The notes under the pieces were generated by a model. That model saw nothing but the letters and a program-made list of their open reading frames with translations, did not search any database and had not been told where the DNA came from. Below, in pieces: positions 40,526 to 48,318 of a DNA stretch of 64,000 nt. Source of the stretch: Mumia sp050632745 (lineage in GTDB: Bacteria > Actinomycetota > Actinomycetes > Propionibacteriales > Nocardioidaceae); assembly GCF_050632745.1 (NCBI RefSeq), contig NZ_JBODSD010000003.1, positions 372,001 to 436,000 of the forward strand. The letters run 5' to 3'. A program made the translations under genes and the position numbers. Each line of letters begins with the position of its first letter. The first letter of the stretch is position 1.

Positions 40526-41839
40526 ATGCGACGTAGGGATGTTCTCGCAGGCATGCTCGGTGTGGCGAGCGTGCCGATCCTCGGCGGCAAGACCGCCGCC
40601 GCCGCGGCTACCAGCGCCGCCGGCGGCCCCGGAAGCAACGGAGTGGGCCCGCAGGTCCGCACCGGCTTCGAGACGCTCGCCGCGTCGGGCTACCAGGAGC
40701 TGCGCGGCCAGCGCGTCGGGATGATCTCCAACCCGACCGGCATCCTGCGCGACCTCACCCACGAGGTCGACGTGCTCGCGGCCAGCCCGGACGTCGACAT
40801 CGTGGCGGTGTTCGGTCCCGAGCACGGGTTCCGTGGTGTCTCCCAGGCCGGCCAGGGCCAGGCGTTCTTCATCGACGCCAAGACCGGCCTGCCGGTCTAC
40901 AACGCGTACAACGACGCCGCCCGGATGTCCGAGCAGTTCGCCGAGGCCGGCATCGACACCGTCGTGTTCGACATCCAGGACGTCGGGGCGCGCTTCTACA
41001 CCTACATCTGGACGATGTACCTCGCCATGGAGGCGGCCGCCGAGCTGGATCTCCGGTTCGTCGTCCTCGACCGACCCAACCCGATCACCGGGATCGACGC
41101 CGAGGGCCCGGTGCTGCACCCGGAGCACTCGACGTTCGTCGGCCTGAAGCCGATCAGCCAGCAGCACGGCATGACGGTCGGCGAGCTGGCGCAGCTGTTC
41201 AACGGCGAGTTCCTCCCGCCCGCGATCGGCAAGCAGGTCGACCTCACCGTCGTACCGATGCGCAACTGGTTCCGCGACATGTGGTTCGACGAGACCGGGC
41301 TCCCCTGGGTGCTGCCGTCGCCCAACATGCCGACCGTGGACACCGCGACGGTCTACCCCGGTACGGCGCTGTTCGAGGCGACGGCCCTGTCGGAGGGGCG
41401 CGGGACGACCCGGCCGTTCGAGCTGATCGGCGCGCCCAACATCGACCACCGCTGGGCGGAGGCGCTCAACGAGCGGGAGCTGCCCGGCGTGCGCTTCCGC
41501 GAGGCGTACTTCACCCCGACGATCTCCAAGCAGGTCAACAAGGTCTGCGGCGGCGTCCAGGTGTACGTCGAGGACCGCGACGCGTTCGACGCGATCAAGA
41601 CGGGTCTCGCCATGATCGTCACGCAGCGTCAGGAGTTCCCCGAGTACCGCTGGCGCAGCCAGGACGTGACGTCGTTCTGGCTCGACAAGCTCACCGGGAC
41701 GGACCGTGCGCGGCTCGTCATCGACGCCGGCGGGGACGTCGACGAGATCGTCGCCGGCTGGCAGGAGGACCTGGCCGAGTTCCGGCGGAAGCGCAAGCAG
41801 TACCTCATCTACCACCACGTACGAGGTGGCCGGCAGTAG
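40526..41839 (+). CDS. Exo-beta-N-acetylmuramidase NamZ-like (DUF1343)
   Basis: 437 residues. The start MRRRDVLAGMLGVASVPIL is a twin-arginine signal, so the enzyme is exported. The DUF1343 core shows GQRVGMISNPTGILRDLTHE, DIVAVFGPEHGFRG, DTVVFDIQDVGARFYTYIWT and DRPNPITG. NamZ enzymes release N-acetylmuramic acid from the non-reducing ends of peptidoglycan chains. The next gene, 13 bp downstream, is a serine hydrolase, matching the Bacillus ybbC-ybbE pairing. GGGGAG precedes the ATG at a normal distance. Confidence 0.88.
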   Translation: MRRRDVLAGMLGVASVPILGGKTAAAAATSAAGGPGSNGVGPQVRTGFETLAASGYQELRGQRVGMISNPTGILRDLTHEVDVLAASPDVDIVAVFGPEHGFRGVSQAGQGQAFFIDAKTGLPVYNAYNDAARMSEQFAEAGIDTVVFDIQDVGARFYTYIWTMYLAMEAAAELDLRFVVLDRPNPITGIDAEGPVLHPEHSTFVGLKPISQQHGMTVGELAQLFNGEFLPPAIGKQVDLTVVPMRNWFRDMWFDETGLPWVLPSPNMPTVDTATVYPGTALFEATALSEGRGTTRPFELIGAPNIDHRWAEALNERELPGVRFREAYFTPTISKQVNKVCGGVQVYVEDRDAFDAIKTGLAMIVTQRQEFPEYRWRSQDVTSFWLDKLTGTDRARLVIDAGGDVDEIVAGWQEDLAEFRRKRKQYLIYHHVRGGRQ

Positions 41840-41852
41840 GAGGAGGAGCGTC

Positions 41853-43631
41853 ATGCGACGTACGACCTGGGGCATTGCACTTGCGGGGGCCGTCGTCGTC
41901 GGCGCCCTCGCCTCACCGGCCGGAGCCGAGCCGTCGGAGGGCCAGCAAGCCGGACCCCCGACCGTGACCGGGGCGGACGTCAAGTTCGCGCCGGACCGCA
42001 CGCTGCGCGACGGCGACCCGGAGGACGTCGGGCTCCTCCCGGAGCACATCGCCCGGATCATGCCGGACCTGGCGACGTACCTCAACACGACGCCCGAGAA
42101 CCCGAACTACCCCATGTATGCCGGCGCGGTCGCGCTGGTCGCCAAGGACGGGGTGGTCGTCGAGCACGGCGCGATCGGCGACGCCGTGCGGTACGCGAAG
42201 GCCGACGGCACCGAGCTGCCCGAGGACCAGCAGATCCCGATGACCGAGGACACGCTCTTCGACCTCGCGTCCGTGACCAAGCTGTTCACCGTCGTCGTGA
42301 CGCTGCAGCTCGTGGACCAGGGGCGTGTCGACCTCGACACCCCGGTCGCGCACTACATCCCTGAGTTCGCCCAGAACGGCAAGGGCGAGGTCACGATCAA
42401 GCACCTGCTGACGCACACCTCGGGCCTGCGGTCCTGGGTCAACCTCTACTCGGCGTACCCGACCCCGGAGGCGCGGATCGCGGCCGTGTACGCGCAGACC
42501 CTGGTGACTCCGCCGGGTGCGGCGTACGTGTACTCCGACCTCGGCCTGATCACCCTGGGCAAGGTCGCCGAGCGGGTCACCGGTCAGACGCTCGACCGGC
42601 TCGTCGCCGACCGGATCACCGAGCCGCTCGGCATGACCGACACCATGTTCAACCCGCCGGCGTCGCTGCGTCACCGGATCGCGGCCACCGAGGACATGTC
42701 GTCGATCGGCCGCGGCATGGTCCACGGCGTGGTCCACGACGAGAACGCCTGGTCGCTGGGCGGCGTCGCCGGGCACGCCGGCCTGTTCTCGACCGCGAGC
42801 GACCTCGCCGTCTTCTGCCAGATGCTGCTCAACGGCGGGGAGTACGGCAAGGAGAAGATCCTCTCCGAGGACATCATGCGGGAGGCGATCACCGACCAGA
42901 ACGTCGGCATCCCGCCCGCGATCACGTCTCGCCGGGGCCTGGGATTCGAGCTCAACCAGCCGTTCTACATGGCGTCGGTCGACTCACCCGTGACGTTCGG
43001 GCACACCGGCTTCACCGGCACCTCGCTCGTCATCGACCCGCTGTCGGACTCGTTCATCGTGCTGCTCACCAACCGCGTCCACCCGAACCGCGCGTGGGGC
43101 TCGAACAACGGCGCCCGGCAGTCCGTCGCGCGCAACCTCGGCCGCGCGATCCCGGTGAAGCCGGCCGTCGGCAAGACGGCGTGGTTCGCCGGTCGGCCGA
43201 CCGCGACGACGCACACGCTGGCCGCTCCGCTCTCGCGGCCGGCAGCCGACGGTGCGCGGCTGGCGTTCCGGCTCTGGTACGACACCGAGCTCGACTACGA
43301 CCTCGGGCGGCTCGAGGCCTCGACCGACGGTGGGACGACGTGGCAGGCGGTGCCGCTCGGCCTGCAGGCGGACGGCTACCGCTGGTCCAGCACGGGCACT
43401 TTCTCCGGCTTCGAAGGACGCCAGTGGCTGAAGGCTGACGCGGCGCTGCCGACCGGCGCGACGCACGTGCGCTGGAGCTACACCGGCCTGCGCACCACGC
43501 CGTCTCGGGGGCGGGGTGTGTACGTGGACGGCGTGCACGCGGTCGACGACGCCGGCGTGCTGTTCAATGGCCAGCGACCGGCCGACGCCGCGCGCTTCGT
43601 GGCCGCGGGTTGGGAGGAGTCGTCCAACTGA
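41853..43631 (+). CDS. Secreted beta-lactamase-fold serine hydrolase with C-terminal accessory domain
   Basis: 592 residues with a Sec signal cut after ASPAGA. The class C beta-lactamase/esterase core has SVTK (Ser140, Lys143), YVYSDLGL (Tyr-Ser-Asp instead of Tyr-x-Asn) and FGHTGFTG. The C-terminal 120 residues, from about 470 (FRLWYDTELDYDLGRLEAST...), form a beta-sandwich-like domain that may bind wall or sugar. ATG at 41853 has AGGAGGAGG upstream. It is co-transcribed with the NamZ gene and may act on muropeptide fragments. Confidence 0.85.
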   Translation: MRRTTWGIALAGAVVVGALASPAGAEPSEGQQAGPPTVTGADVKFAPDRTLRDGDPEDVGLLPEHIARIMPDLATYLNTTPENPNYPMYAGAVALVAKDGVVVEHGAIGDAVRYAKADGTELPEDQQIPMTEDTLFDLASVTKLFTVVVTLQLVDQGRVDLDTPVAHYIPEFAQNGKGEVTIKHLLTHTSGLRSWVNLYSAYPTPEARIAAVYAQTLVTPPGAAYVYSDLGLITLGKVAERVTGQTLDRLVADRITEPLGMTDTMFNPPASLRHRIAATEDMSSIGRGMVHGVVHDENAWSLGGVAGHAGLFSTASDLAVFCQMLLNGGEYGKEKILSEDIMREAITDQNVGIPPAITSRRGLGFELNQPFYMASVDSPVTFGHTGFTGTSLVIDPLSDSFIVLLTNRVHPNRAWGSNNGARQSVARNLGRAIPVKPAVGKTAWFAGRPTATTHTLAAPLSRPAADGARLAFRLWYDTELDYDLGRLEASTDGGTTWQAVPLGLQADGYRWSSTGTFSGFEGRQWLKADAALPTGATHVRWSYTGLRTTPSRGRGVYVDGVHAVDDAGVLFNGQRPADAARFVAAGWEESSN

Positions 43632-43650
43632 CCACGGGAGGGGTACGGCG

Positions 43651-44169
43651 GTGATCCTGCCGAAGGTGCGTGACCCCCGCTTCATCACGATCCGTCGCGG
43701 GGGCACGCTCACCGACGACGACCACCGTCTCCTTGCCCTGTGGGCCGCGGAGTGCGCGGAGCACGTGCTCCCGCTGTTCGAGGCGGTCCGCCCCGACGAC
43801 CCGCGTCCACGCCAGGCGATCGAGGGCGCTCGGGCGTGGACGCGGGGCGAGCTGAAGATGATCGAGGCGCGCGCCACGGGCGGTCACGCGATGGGTGCGG
43901 CACGGGACCTGCGGGGCGCGGCGCGCCATGCCGCGTACGCCGCCGGGCAGACCGGAGTGGTCGCGCACGTCGCGGCGCACGAGCTCGGCGCGGCCGCGTA
44001 CGCGATCAAGGCGGTGCGTGCGGCTGCGCCTGCGGACGAGGCCGAGGCCGCGGGGCGGGTCGAGTGCCAGTGGCAGCGCGACCGGCTCCCCGACGCGATC
44101 CGCGACCTCGTCCTGGACGACCAGCGCCTCCGCAACGAGATCTGCTGGTCGGTCTTCGACGTGACCTAG
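43651..44169 (+). CDS. Putative immunity protein-like (Imm-5 type) protein
   Basis: 172 residues, helical and alanine-rich. LLALWAAECAEHVLPLFEAV, DPRPRQAIEGARAWTRGE, AAYAAGQTGVVAHVAAHELG, AAYAIKAV and ECQWQRDRLP fit the 'putative immunity protein' family often labelled Imm-5-like. No toxin is seen next to it, so it may be an orphan. GTG at 43651 has GGGAGGGG upstream. The stop overlaps the convergent gene by 4 bp. It follows the hydrolase gene by 19 bp, possibly in the same transcript. Confidence 0.65.
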   Translation: MILPKVRDPRFITIRRGGTLTDDDHRLLALWAAECAEHVLPLFEAVRPDDPRPRQAIEGARAWTRGELKMIEARATGGHAMGAARDLRGAARHAAYAAGQTGVVAHVAAHELGAAAYAIKAVRAAAPADEAEAAGRVECQWQRDRLPDAIRDLVLDDQRLRNEICWSVFDVT

Positions 44170-44783
44170 ATGCAGGTCGGCAGCGAGCTGCGCGAGTAGT
44201 TGCGCACGCTGGTGGTCTTCTTGTAGCTGTTGTACGTCCCGACCGAGACCGAGAAGTACTTGCTGTCCCCGCTCTTCGCGGTGTTGCGGAAGCTCCCGTA
44301 CTTCGTGATGCGGTTGTTGCTCAGGCCGCTGTTGGAGTAGTAGAGGCTGGTCCCGATCTTGAACTTCCAGACGGCTGCCTTGCCCGAGTTGTTCCACAGC
44401 GAGTAGCGCAGGTGGGTCGAGCTCACCTTGCACAGGTAGAAGGTGACGCCGGACTTCCAGCCCAGGGCCGTGCCGTACGCGCGCAGCTTCTTCCAGGTCT
44501 TGGGGCCGGCGACGCCGTCGGCCGAGAGGCCGGTGTCGGCCTGGAACGCCTTCACGCGCTTCTTCGTGGCCGCGCCGTACGAGCCGTCGGCGGTGAGTCC
44601 GCCGAGACGCTTCTGGAGCGCCTTCACGCAGCTGCCCTTGCTCCCGACCTTGAGGGTGGTCTTGAAGCACGAGGCGGCCTCGGCGGAGGGCGCCGTGGCG
44701 GTGGCGAACGCGAACGTCGCTGCGAGGGCGGCGAGGACCGTGGCGAGGGCGATCGGTACGCGGAAGCGGGGGGCGATGGACAT
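44166..44783 (-). CDS. Secreted peptidoglycan-binding (PG_binding_1) protein
   Basis: 205 residues with a Sec signal (VPIALATVLAALAATFAFAT... SAEAAS). One peptidoglycan-binding domain lies at about 44-105: KVGSKGSCVKALQKRLGGLT, DGSYGAATKKRVKAFQADTG, DGVAGPKTWKKL. The C-terminal 90 residues are Ser/Tyr/Asn-rich beta sequence (HLRYSLWNNSGKAAVWKF) of unknown role. It could anchor to or sense the wall. The 5' region up to 44842 has no gene. Confidence 0.8.
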   Translation of the reverse strand: MSIAPRFRVPIALATVLAALAATFAFATATAPSAEAASCFKTTLKVGSKGSCVKALQKRLGGLTADGSYGAATKKRVKAFQADTGLSADGVAGPKTWKKLRAYGTALGWKSGVTFYLCKVSSTHLRYSLWNNSGKAAVWKFKIGTSLYYSNSGLSNNRITKYGSFRNTAKSGDSKYFSVSVGTYNSYKKTTSVRNYSRSSLPTCI

Positions 44784-44841
44784 GGGCGTCCTTTCATCGA
44801 ACGGTGAAATCCCGACCGCTCGACGCTACCCGAGGGAGGTG

Positions 44842-45141
44842 TCAGCGGATTCGGCCGACGCGGAGCTCCGCAGCCAGCATCTGGCCGAGCTCGATGCGCG
44901 CGGACCGGCGTACGGCGTCCTTCAGCGGGAGGAGGTAGCGGCCGTCCTTGGGGAACAGGGCGGTCGTGAACTCGACGCCGTTGATGCGCACGACCACGGG
45001 CACCTGACCCCAGTACTCGACGCCCTTCGCGGCGAACTTGATGTCGTCGCTCTCCTCCTCGGGGATGGCGAGGAAGTAGTACGGCGCCGGTCCCCGCCAC
45101 TCGACGACCGGGCCCTCGAACACGACGTCCATGCCGCTCAT
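44842..45141 (-). CDS. DUF1905 family protein
   Basis: 99 residues. VVFEGPVVEWRGPAPYYFLA, KGVEYWGQVPVVVRINGVEF and TTALFPKDGRYLLPLKDAVR match the small beta-barrel DUF1905. Function unknown; members are often fused or adjacent to YdeI-like domains. The ATG at 45141 overlaps the stop of the upstream membrane protein gene (ATGA). Confidence 0.85.
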   Translation of the reverse strand: MSGMDVVFEGPVVEWRGPAPYYFLAIPEEESDDIKFAAKGVEYWGQVPVVVRINGVEFTTALFPKDGRYLLPLKDAVRRSARIELGQMLAAELRVGRIR

Positions 45142-45743
45142 CGCACCACCTCGGCGTCCGCGACCGCGGCGAGCACGCGGTCCGTCGTACGGTCCCCGCC
45201 GCGCCGACCGAGCGTCGCCCGGTCGCCGGGGTTGCGCCAGAAGTGGTGCACGACCGCCACGACCGGGTACGCCGCCGCGTCGCCGGCCATCACGAACGTC
45301 CCGGGCTCGCCCTCGACGACCATCCGCTCGCGCCCGTCGACGAGCTGCGCCCGGACGTCGCGGACCGCTGACCAGGGCAGGGTCTCGACGGAGCCCGCCG
45401 TGAGCAGCGCCAGCGTGTCCGGGGCGAGCCGGACGAGCACGACCTTCGGTCGCGACGCGAACACCGACGCGATCAGCCCGCCCGTGAGCACGACGGCCAT
45501 GAGGACCCCGACGGCGAACGGCAGCCACGCGGGCACGGTGCCGCGGCGCGACTGCACCGGAGCCGTCGGGCCCTCCGCGAAGAACGTCGGCCCCGCGTGG
45601 CTGAGCACGAGCACCGTCAGCGCGGCGAAGACCAGCGCCGGCACGGCGTACCCGAGGACGGCCAGGACCCGACGCGGCGCAGGCGTCTCCGCGAGCAGCA
45701 CGCCGTACCGGGTGACCCACGTGGCCTGGCTGCGTCGCGACAC
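45138..45743 (-). CDS. Two-helix membrane protein with PH-like domain, paralogue of 47507
   Basis: 201 residues. Two membrane helices (VLGYAVPALVFAALTVLVLS and LPFAVGVLMAVVLTGGLIAS) are followed by a soluble part with LVRLAPDTLALLTAGSVETL, PWSAVRDVRAQLVDGRERMV and HHFWRNPGDRATLGRRGG. The same order of motifs occurs in the product of 47507-48214. The layout suggests a bacterial PH-like domain. No named family. It is coupled to the DUF1905 gene. Confidence 0.65.
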   Translation of the reverse strand: MSRRSQATWVTRYGVLLAETPAPRRVLAVLGYAVPALVFAALTVLVLSHAGPTFFAEGPTAPVQSRRGTVPAWLPFAVGVLMAVVLTGGLIASVFASRPKVVLVRLAPDTLALLTAGSVETLPWSAVRDVRAQLVDGRERMVVEGEPGTFVMAGDAAAYPVVAVVHHFWRNPGDRATLGRRGGDRTTDRVLAAVADAEVVR

Positions 45744-45764
45744 GGCGACCAGTATCGCGTGCCC

Positions 45765-45938
45765 TCAGTCCTCCGACGCGTGCTGTCGGCCGAGCGCGGC
45801 CGCGACGCGCTCGATGAGGTCGTACGGCACGGGGTCGCGGTAGCGGAACCGGAGGCTGTCCTTGCCGGACCGGTACGGCGCGACCTGCGGGCGTACGTCC
45901 GCGGGGAGGCTCGCGACGTAGTCGTCGACGGGACTCAC
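45765..45938 (-). CDS. Short DUF1801-like protein, apparently internally deleted
   Basis: 57 residues. SPVDDYVASLPADVRPQV resembles the start of DUF1801 proteins, and YRSGKDSLRFRYRDPVPYDL followed by IERVAAAL resembles their end, but the roughly 60-residue middle is missing. The GTG at 45938 overlaps the stop of the SRPBCC gene (GTGA), so it remains in an operon. It may be a remnant, or a short functional variant. Confidence 0.55.
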   Translation of the reverse strand: MSPVDDYVASLPADVRPQVAPYRSGKDSLRFRYRDPVPYDLIERVAAALGRQHASED

Positions 45939-46420
45939 GGCAGCCGCGCCTCGGGTGTCCGCAGGAACGCCTCGATGCGGTCCCAGGCTCCGACCCAGAC
46001 CTCGCCGGTGAAGAAGTCGCGGACCTCGGGAGTCGGGAAGCCCGACTGCACCACGGTCATCAGTGTGCCGTCGGCGTCGGCCTCGAAGGTGATCTCGACC
46101 CGCGTCGTCATCGACTCCCCGGTCGGGTCGAACCCGACCGACTCCATGACGAGCCGGCGGGGCCGGTCGATCTCGAGGAACGTCTGCACCTCGCGGAAGA
46201 GGTGGTCCCGATCCGGCCCCCACACCGCCGTCTGCGTCCCGCCGACGCGCAGGTCGACCTCGATCTCGACGATGCCGGGCTCCTCGTCGAGGATGCTGAA
46301 CCAGACCTTCTGCTTCTCGGCGTCGGTGAACGCGTCGAAGACCTCGTCCGGCGTCGCCGGCAGGTGCCGGGCCAGCCGCATCGCCAGGCCTTCCTCGGTC
46401 GTGCTCTCGCTCTCGCTCAT
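45935..46420 (-). CDS. SRPBCC (AHSA1-like) protein
   Basis: 161 residues. ARHLPATPDEVFDAFTDAEK, W in KQKVWFS, DLRVGGTQTAVWG, and the closing TGEVWVGAWDRIEAFL fit the START/AHSA1-like ligand-binding fold. It follows an ArsR regulator whose stop overlaps the ATG at 46420 (ATGA). ArsR-AHSA1 pairs are common in actinobacteria, and the ligand is usually unknown. Confidence 0.85.
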   Translation of the reverse strand: MSESESTTEEGLAMRLARHLPATPDEVFDAFTDAEKQKVWFSILDEEPGIVEIEVDLRVGGTQTAVWGPDRDHLFREVQTFLEIDRPRRLVMESVGFDPTGESMTTRVEITFEADADGTLMTVVQSGFPTPEVRDFFTGEVWVGAWDRIEAFLRTPEARLP

Positions 46421-46779
46421 GCGTCGTCCCCCTTCGTCTCGGTGCCGCCCCGGAGCGTGAAGTACGCCTCGAGCCCGTCGAAGCGCCGCTCCCAGAGCCG
46501 CTGGTAGAAGCTGATCCAGGCCATCGCGTCCTCCAGGCGCTCCTCGCCGAGCCGGCACTGCCGTGCGCGGCCGACCTTCTCGGTCACGACCAGCCCGGCC
46601 TGCTCGAGCACGTGGACGTGCTTGGCCATGCCGGTCACGGACATCCCGAACGGAGCGGCCAGCTCGCTCACCGCGGCCGGTCCCTCGGCCAGCCGGACGA
46701 GGATCTGCCTCCGCGTCGGGTCGGCGACCGCCGAGAACGCGGCATCGAGGTGCGCTTGTTGAACCATGTGGTTCACCAT
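46417..46779 (-). CDS. ArsR-family transcriptional regulator
   Basis: 120 residues. AAFSAVADPTRRQILVRLAE, VSELAAPFGMSVTGMAKHVH (recognition helix) and VLEQAGLVVTEKVGRARQCR are typical of the ArsR winged HTH without metal-binding cysteines. It is the first gene of an ArsR-SRPBCC-DUF1801-like operon. Start at ATG 46779 (MVNHMVQQ) or 46767. A perfect palindrome overlaps the start codons, pointing to autorepression. LysE is transcribed divergently 123 bp away. Confidence 0.88.
   Translation of the reverse strand: MVNHMVQQAHLDAAFSAVADPTRRQILVRLAEGPAAVSELAAPFGMSVTGMAKHVHVLEQAGLVVTEKVGRARQCRLGEERLEDAMAWISFYQRLWERRFDGLEAYFTLRGGTETKGDDA
46760..46775. promoter_or_regulatory. Palindromic operator over the ArsR start
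   Basis: TGAACCA-TG-TGGTTCA is a perfect 7+7 palindrome at the first codons of the ArsR gene. Similar TGAACCA/TGGTTCA sites are known for ArsR-type autoregulators. The half-site GGTTCAGT recurs 15 bp upstream on the minus strand. Confidence 0.55.
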
Positions 46780-46902
46780 ACCCACACTGAACCGGATGGT
46801 GCAATGTTTGCGGAGGTTGGCCGGAATGCCGGTGCCGCGGCGCCGTACGCTCTGAAACCCTCGAGAGGATCGCCACCGTCGCGCCCGCTCGGGAGGAGCC
46901 GC

Positions 46903-47541
46903 ATGATCGACACGACCGCCGCCATCGGGATCAGCCTCGTCGCGCTCGGCATGGTGCTGACGCCCGGGCCCAACATGCTCTACCTCGTCTCCCGCAGCAT
47001 CAGCCAAGGACCGGCGGCGGGACTGGTGTCGTTGACGGGTACGGCGGTGGGCTTCGCGGTCTACATGGTGATGGCCAACATCGGGCTCGCGGCGGTGTTC
47101 GTCGTCGTCCCGTGGCTGTACGTCGCGCTCAAGGTCGCCGGAGCGGCGTACCTCTTCTGGCTCGCCTGGAGGATCCTGCGCCCGGGCGGCCTGTCCGCGT
47201 TCGAGGCTCGCGACCTGCCACGCGACTCGCACCGGCGGCTGTTCACGATGGGGCTCACCACGAACCTGCTCAACCCCAAGGCCGCCATCATGTACGTCTC
47301 GCTGATCCCGCAGTTCGTGGACCTCTCGCGCGACGACGTGGTGGTGCAAGGCTTCGTGCTCGGCAGCATCCAGATCACCATCAGCGCCGTCGTGAACGCG
47401 ACGCTCATCGTGGTCGCCGGAGCGATCGCCGCGTTCCTCGCGCGCAGGCCGACGTGGATGGCCTGGCAGCGCCGGGTCAGCGGCAGCCTGCTCGGACTGG
47501 TCGGGGTCAAGCTGGCGGTGGAGGCGCCGAAGCCGGCGTGA
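46903..47541 (+). CDS. LysE/RhtB-family amino-acid exporter
   Basis: 212 residues, about six membrane helices. The family start GISLVALGMVLTPGPNMLYL with TPGPNM and the later TNLLNPKAAIMYVSLIPQF (NPKA) are diagnostic. It exports amino acids or related metabolites. ATG at 46903 has GGGAGGAG upstream. The 3' end overlaps the convergent gene at 47507 by 35 bp. Confidence 0.9.
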   Translation: MIDTTAAIGISLVALGMVLTPGPNMLYLVSRSISQGPAAGLVSLTGTAVGFAVYMVMANIGLAAVFVVVPWLYVALKVAGAAYLFWLAWRILRPGGLSAFEARDLPRDSHRRLFTMGLTTNLLNPKAAIMYVSLIPQFVDLSRDDVVVQGFVLGSIQITISAVVNATLIVVAGAIAAFLARRPTWMAWQRRVSGSLLGLVGVKLAVEAPKPA

Positions 47542-48214
47542 CCGGACCGTCCTGCTGCGCGTCGGACTGCAGCGCGTCGTCCTGCTGCGCGTCGGACTGC
47601 AGCGCGTCGACGACCGCGAGGACCCTGCGCTCGCCGCGCCGTCGTCCGATCGCCGCGCGGTCGGCCGGGTGGTGCAGGAAGTGCTGCGCGACCGCGGCGG
47701 CCGTCCGCGCCTCCACGAGGTCGACCACCAGCAGCGTCCTCTCCGCGCCGTCGACCACCGCGCGTACGGCGACCCGCTCGCGCCCGTCCACCTCTTCGAG
47801 CGCCACGTCGACGACGTCGTCCCACGACACCGTGACCTCGGCCGCCGGACGTGTCGCGCGGCGACCCGACGTGAGCACCGTGAGCCCGTCCGCGCGCAGC
47901 CGCATGACCGCGCGGTCGGCGGGCGGCTTGCGGAGGAAGATCACCAGGAACGTCGCCACGAGCGCGAAGAACCCGATCCCGCCCCCGAGCGTGATCCACG
48001 CCGACCGCGGCCCGTACTTGCCGCCGGTCTGCGCGTCTGGCCCGTACTCGATCAAGGCGCCCGCGCCGGCGACGACGTACAGCAGGCCCAGCGCGCCGAC
48101 CACGCCGACGATCCCCAGGAGGTACAGCTGCTGCCCGAGCGGGCGGGGAGGCCGCGCCTCGACGAGGAGCGACCACTGGCGGTACTCCCACGTCGTACGG
48201 CGTTGCTTCGGCAC
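47507..48214 (-). CDS. Two-helix membrane protein with PH-like domain, paralogue of 45138
   Basis: 235 residues. Two membrane helices (LYLLGIVGVVGALGLLYVVA and ITLGGGIGFFALVATFLVIF) precede a soluble part: MRLRADGLTVLTSGRRATRP, SWDDVVDVALEEVDGRERV, HFLHHPADRAAIGRRRGER. The order and spacing match the product of 45138-45743 (LRADGL/LAPDTL, WDDV/WSAV, H..P.DRA..GRR). The tail holds two copies of DALQSDAQQD from a 30-bp duplication. No named family. Confidence 0.65.
   Translation of the reverse strand: MPKQRRTTWEYRQWSLLVEARPPRPLGQQLYLLGIVGVVGALGLLYVVAGAGALIEYGPDAQTGGKYGPRSAWITLGGGIGFFALVATFLVIFLRKPPADRAVMRLRADGLTVLTSGRRATRPAAEVTVSWDDVVDVALEEVDGRERVAVRAVVDGAERTLLVVDLVEARTAAAVAQHFLHHPADRAAIGRRRGERRVLAVVDALQSDAQQDDALQSDAQQDGPVTPASAPPPPA
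47550..47609. repeat. 30-bp perfect tandem duplication
   Basis: TCCTGCTGCGCGTCGGACTG... occurs twice end to end inside the C-terminal coding part of 47507-48214 and adds one extra DALQSDAQQD unit. The perfect identity indicates a recent duplication or ongoing slippage. Confidence 0.85.
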
Positions 48215-48318
48215 GCGCCCAGTATCGGGTACGCGGGGTCGTCGCCGGCTAATCGCGTCGCGGATGACACCGTGGCGTCCTACGGTGGAAGGCAGGTGCG
48301 GGATCCGAGGGGGCGTTG

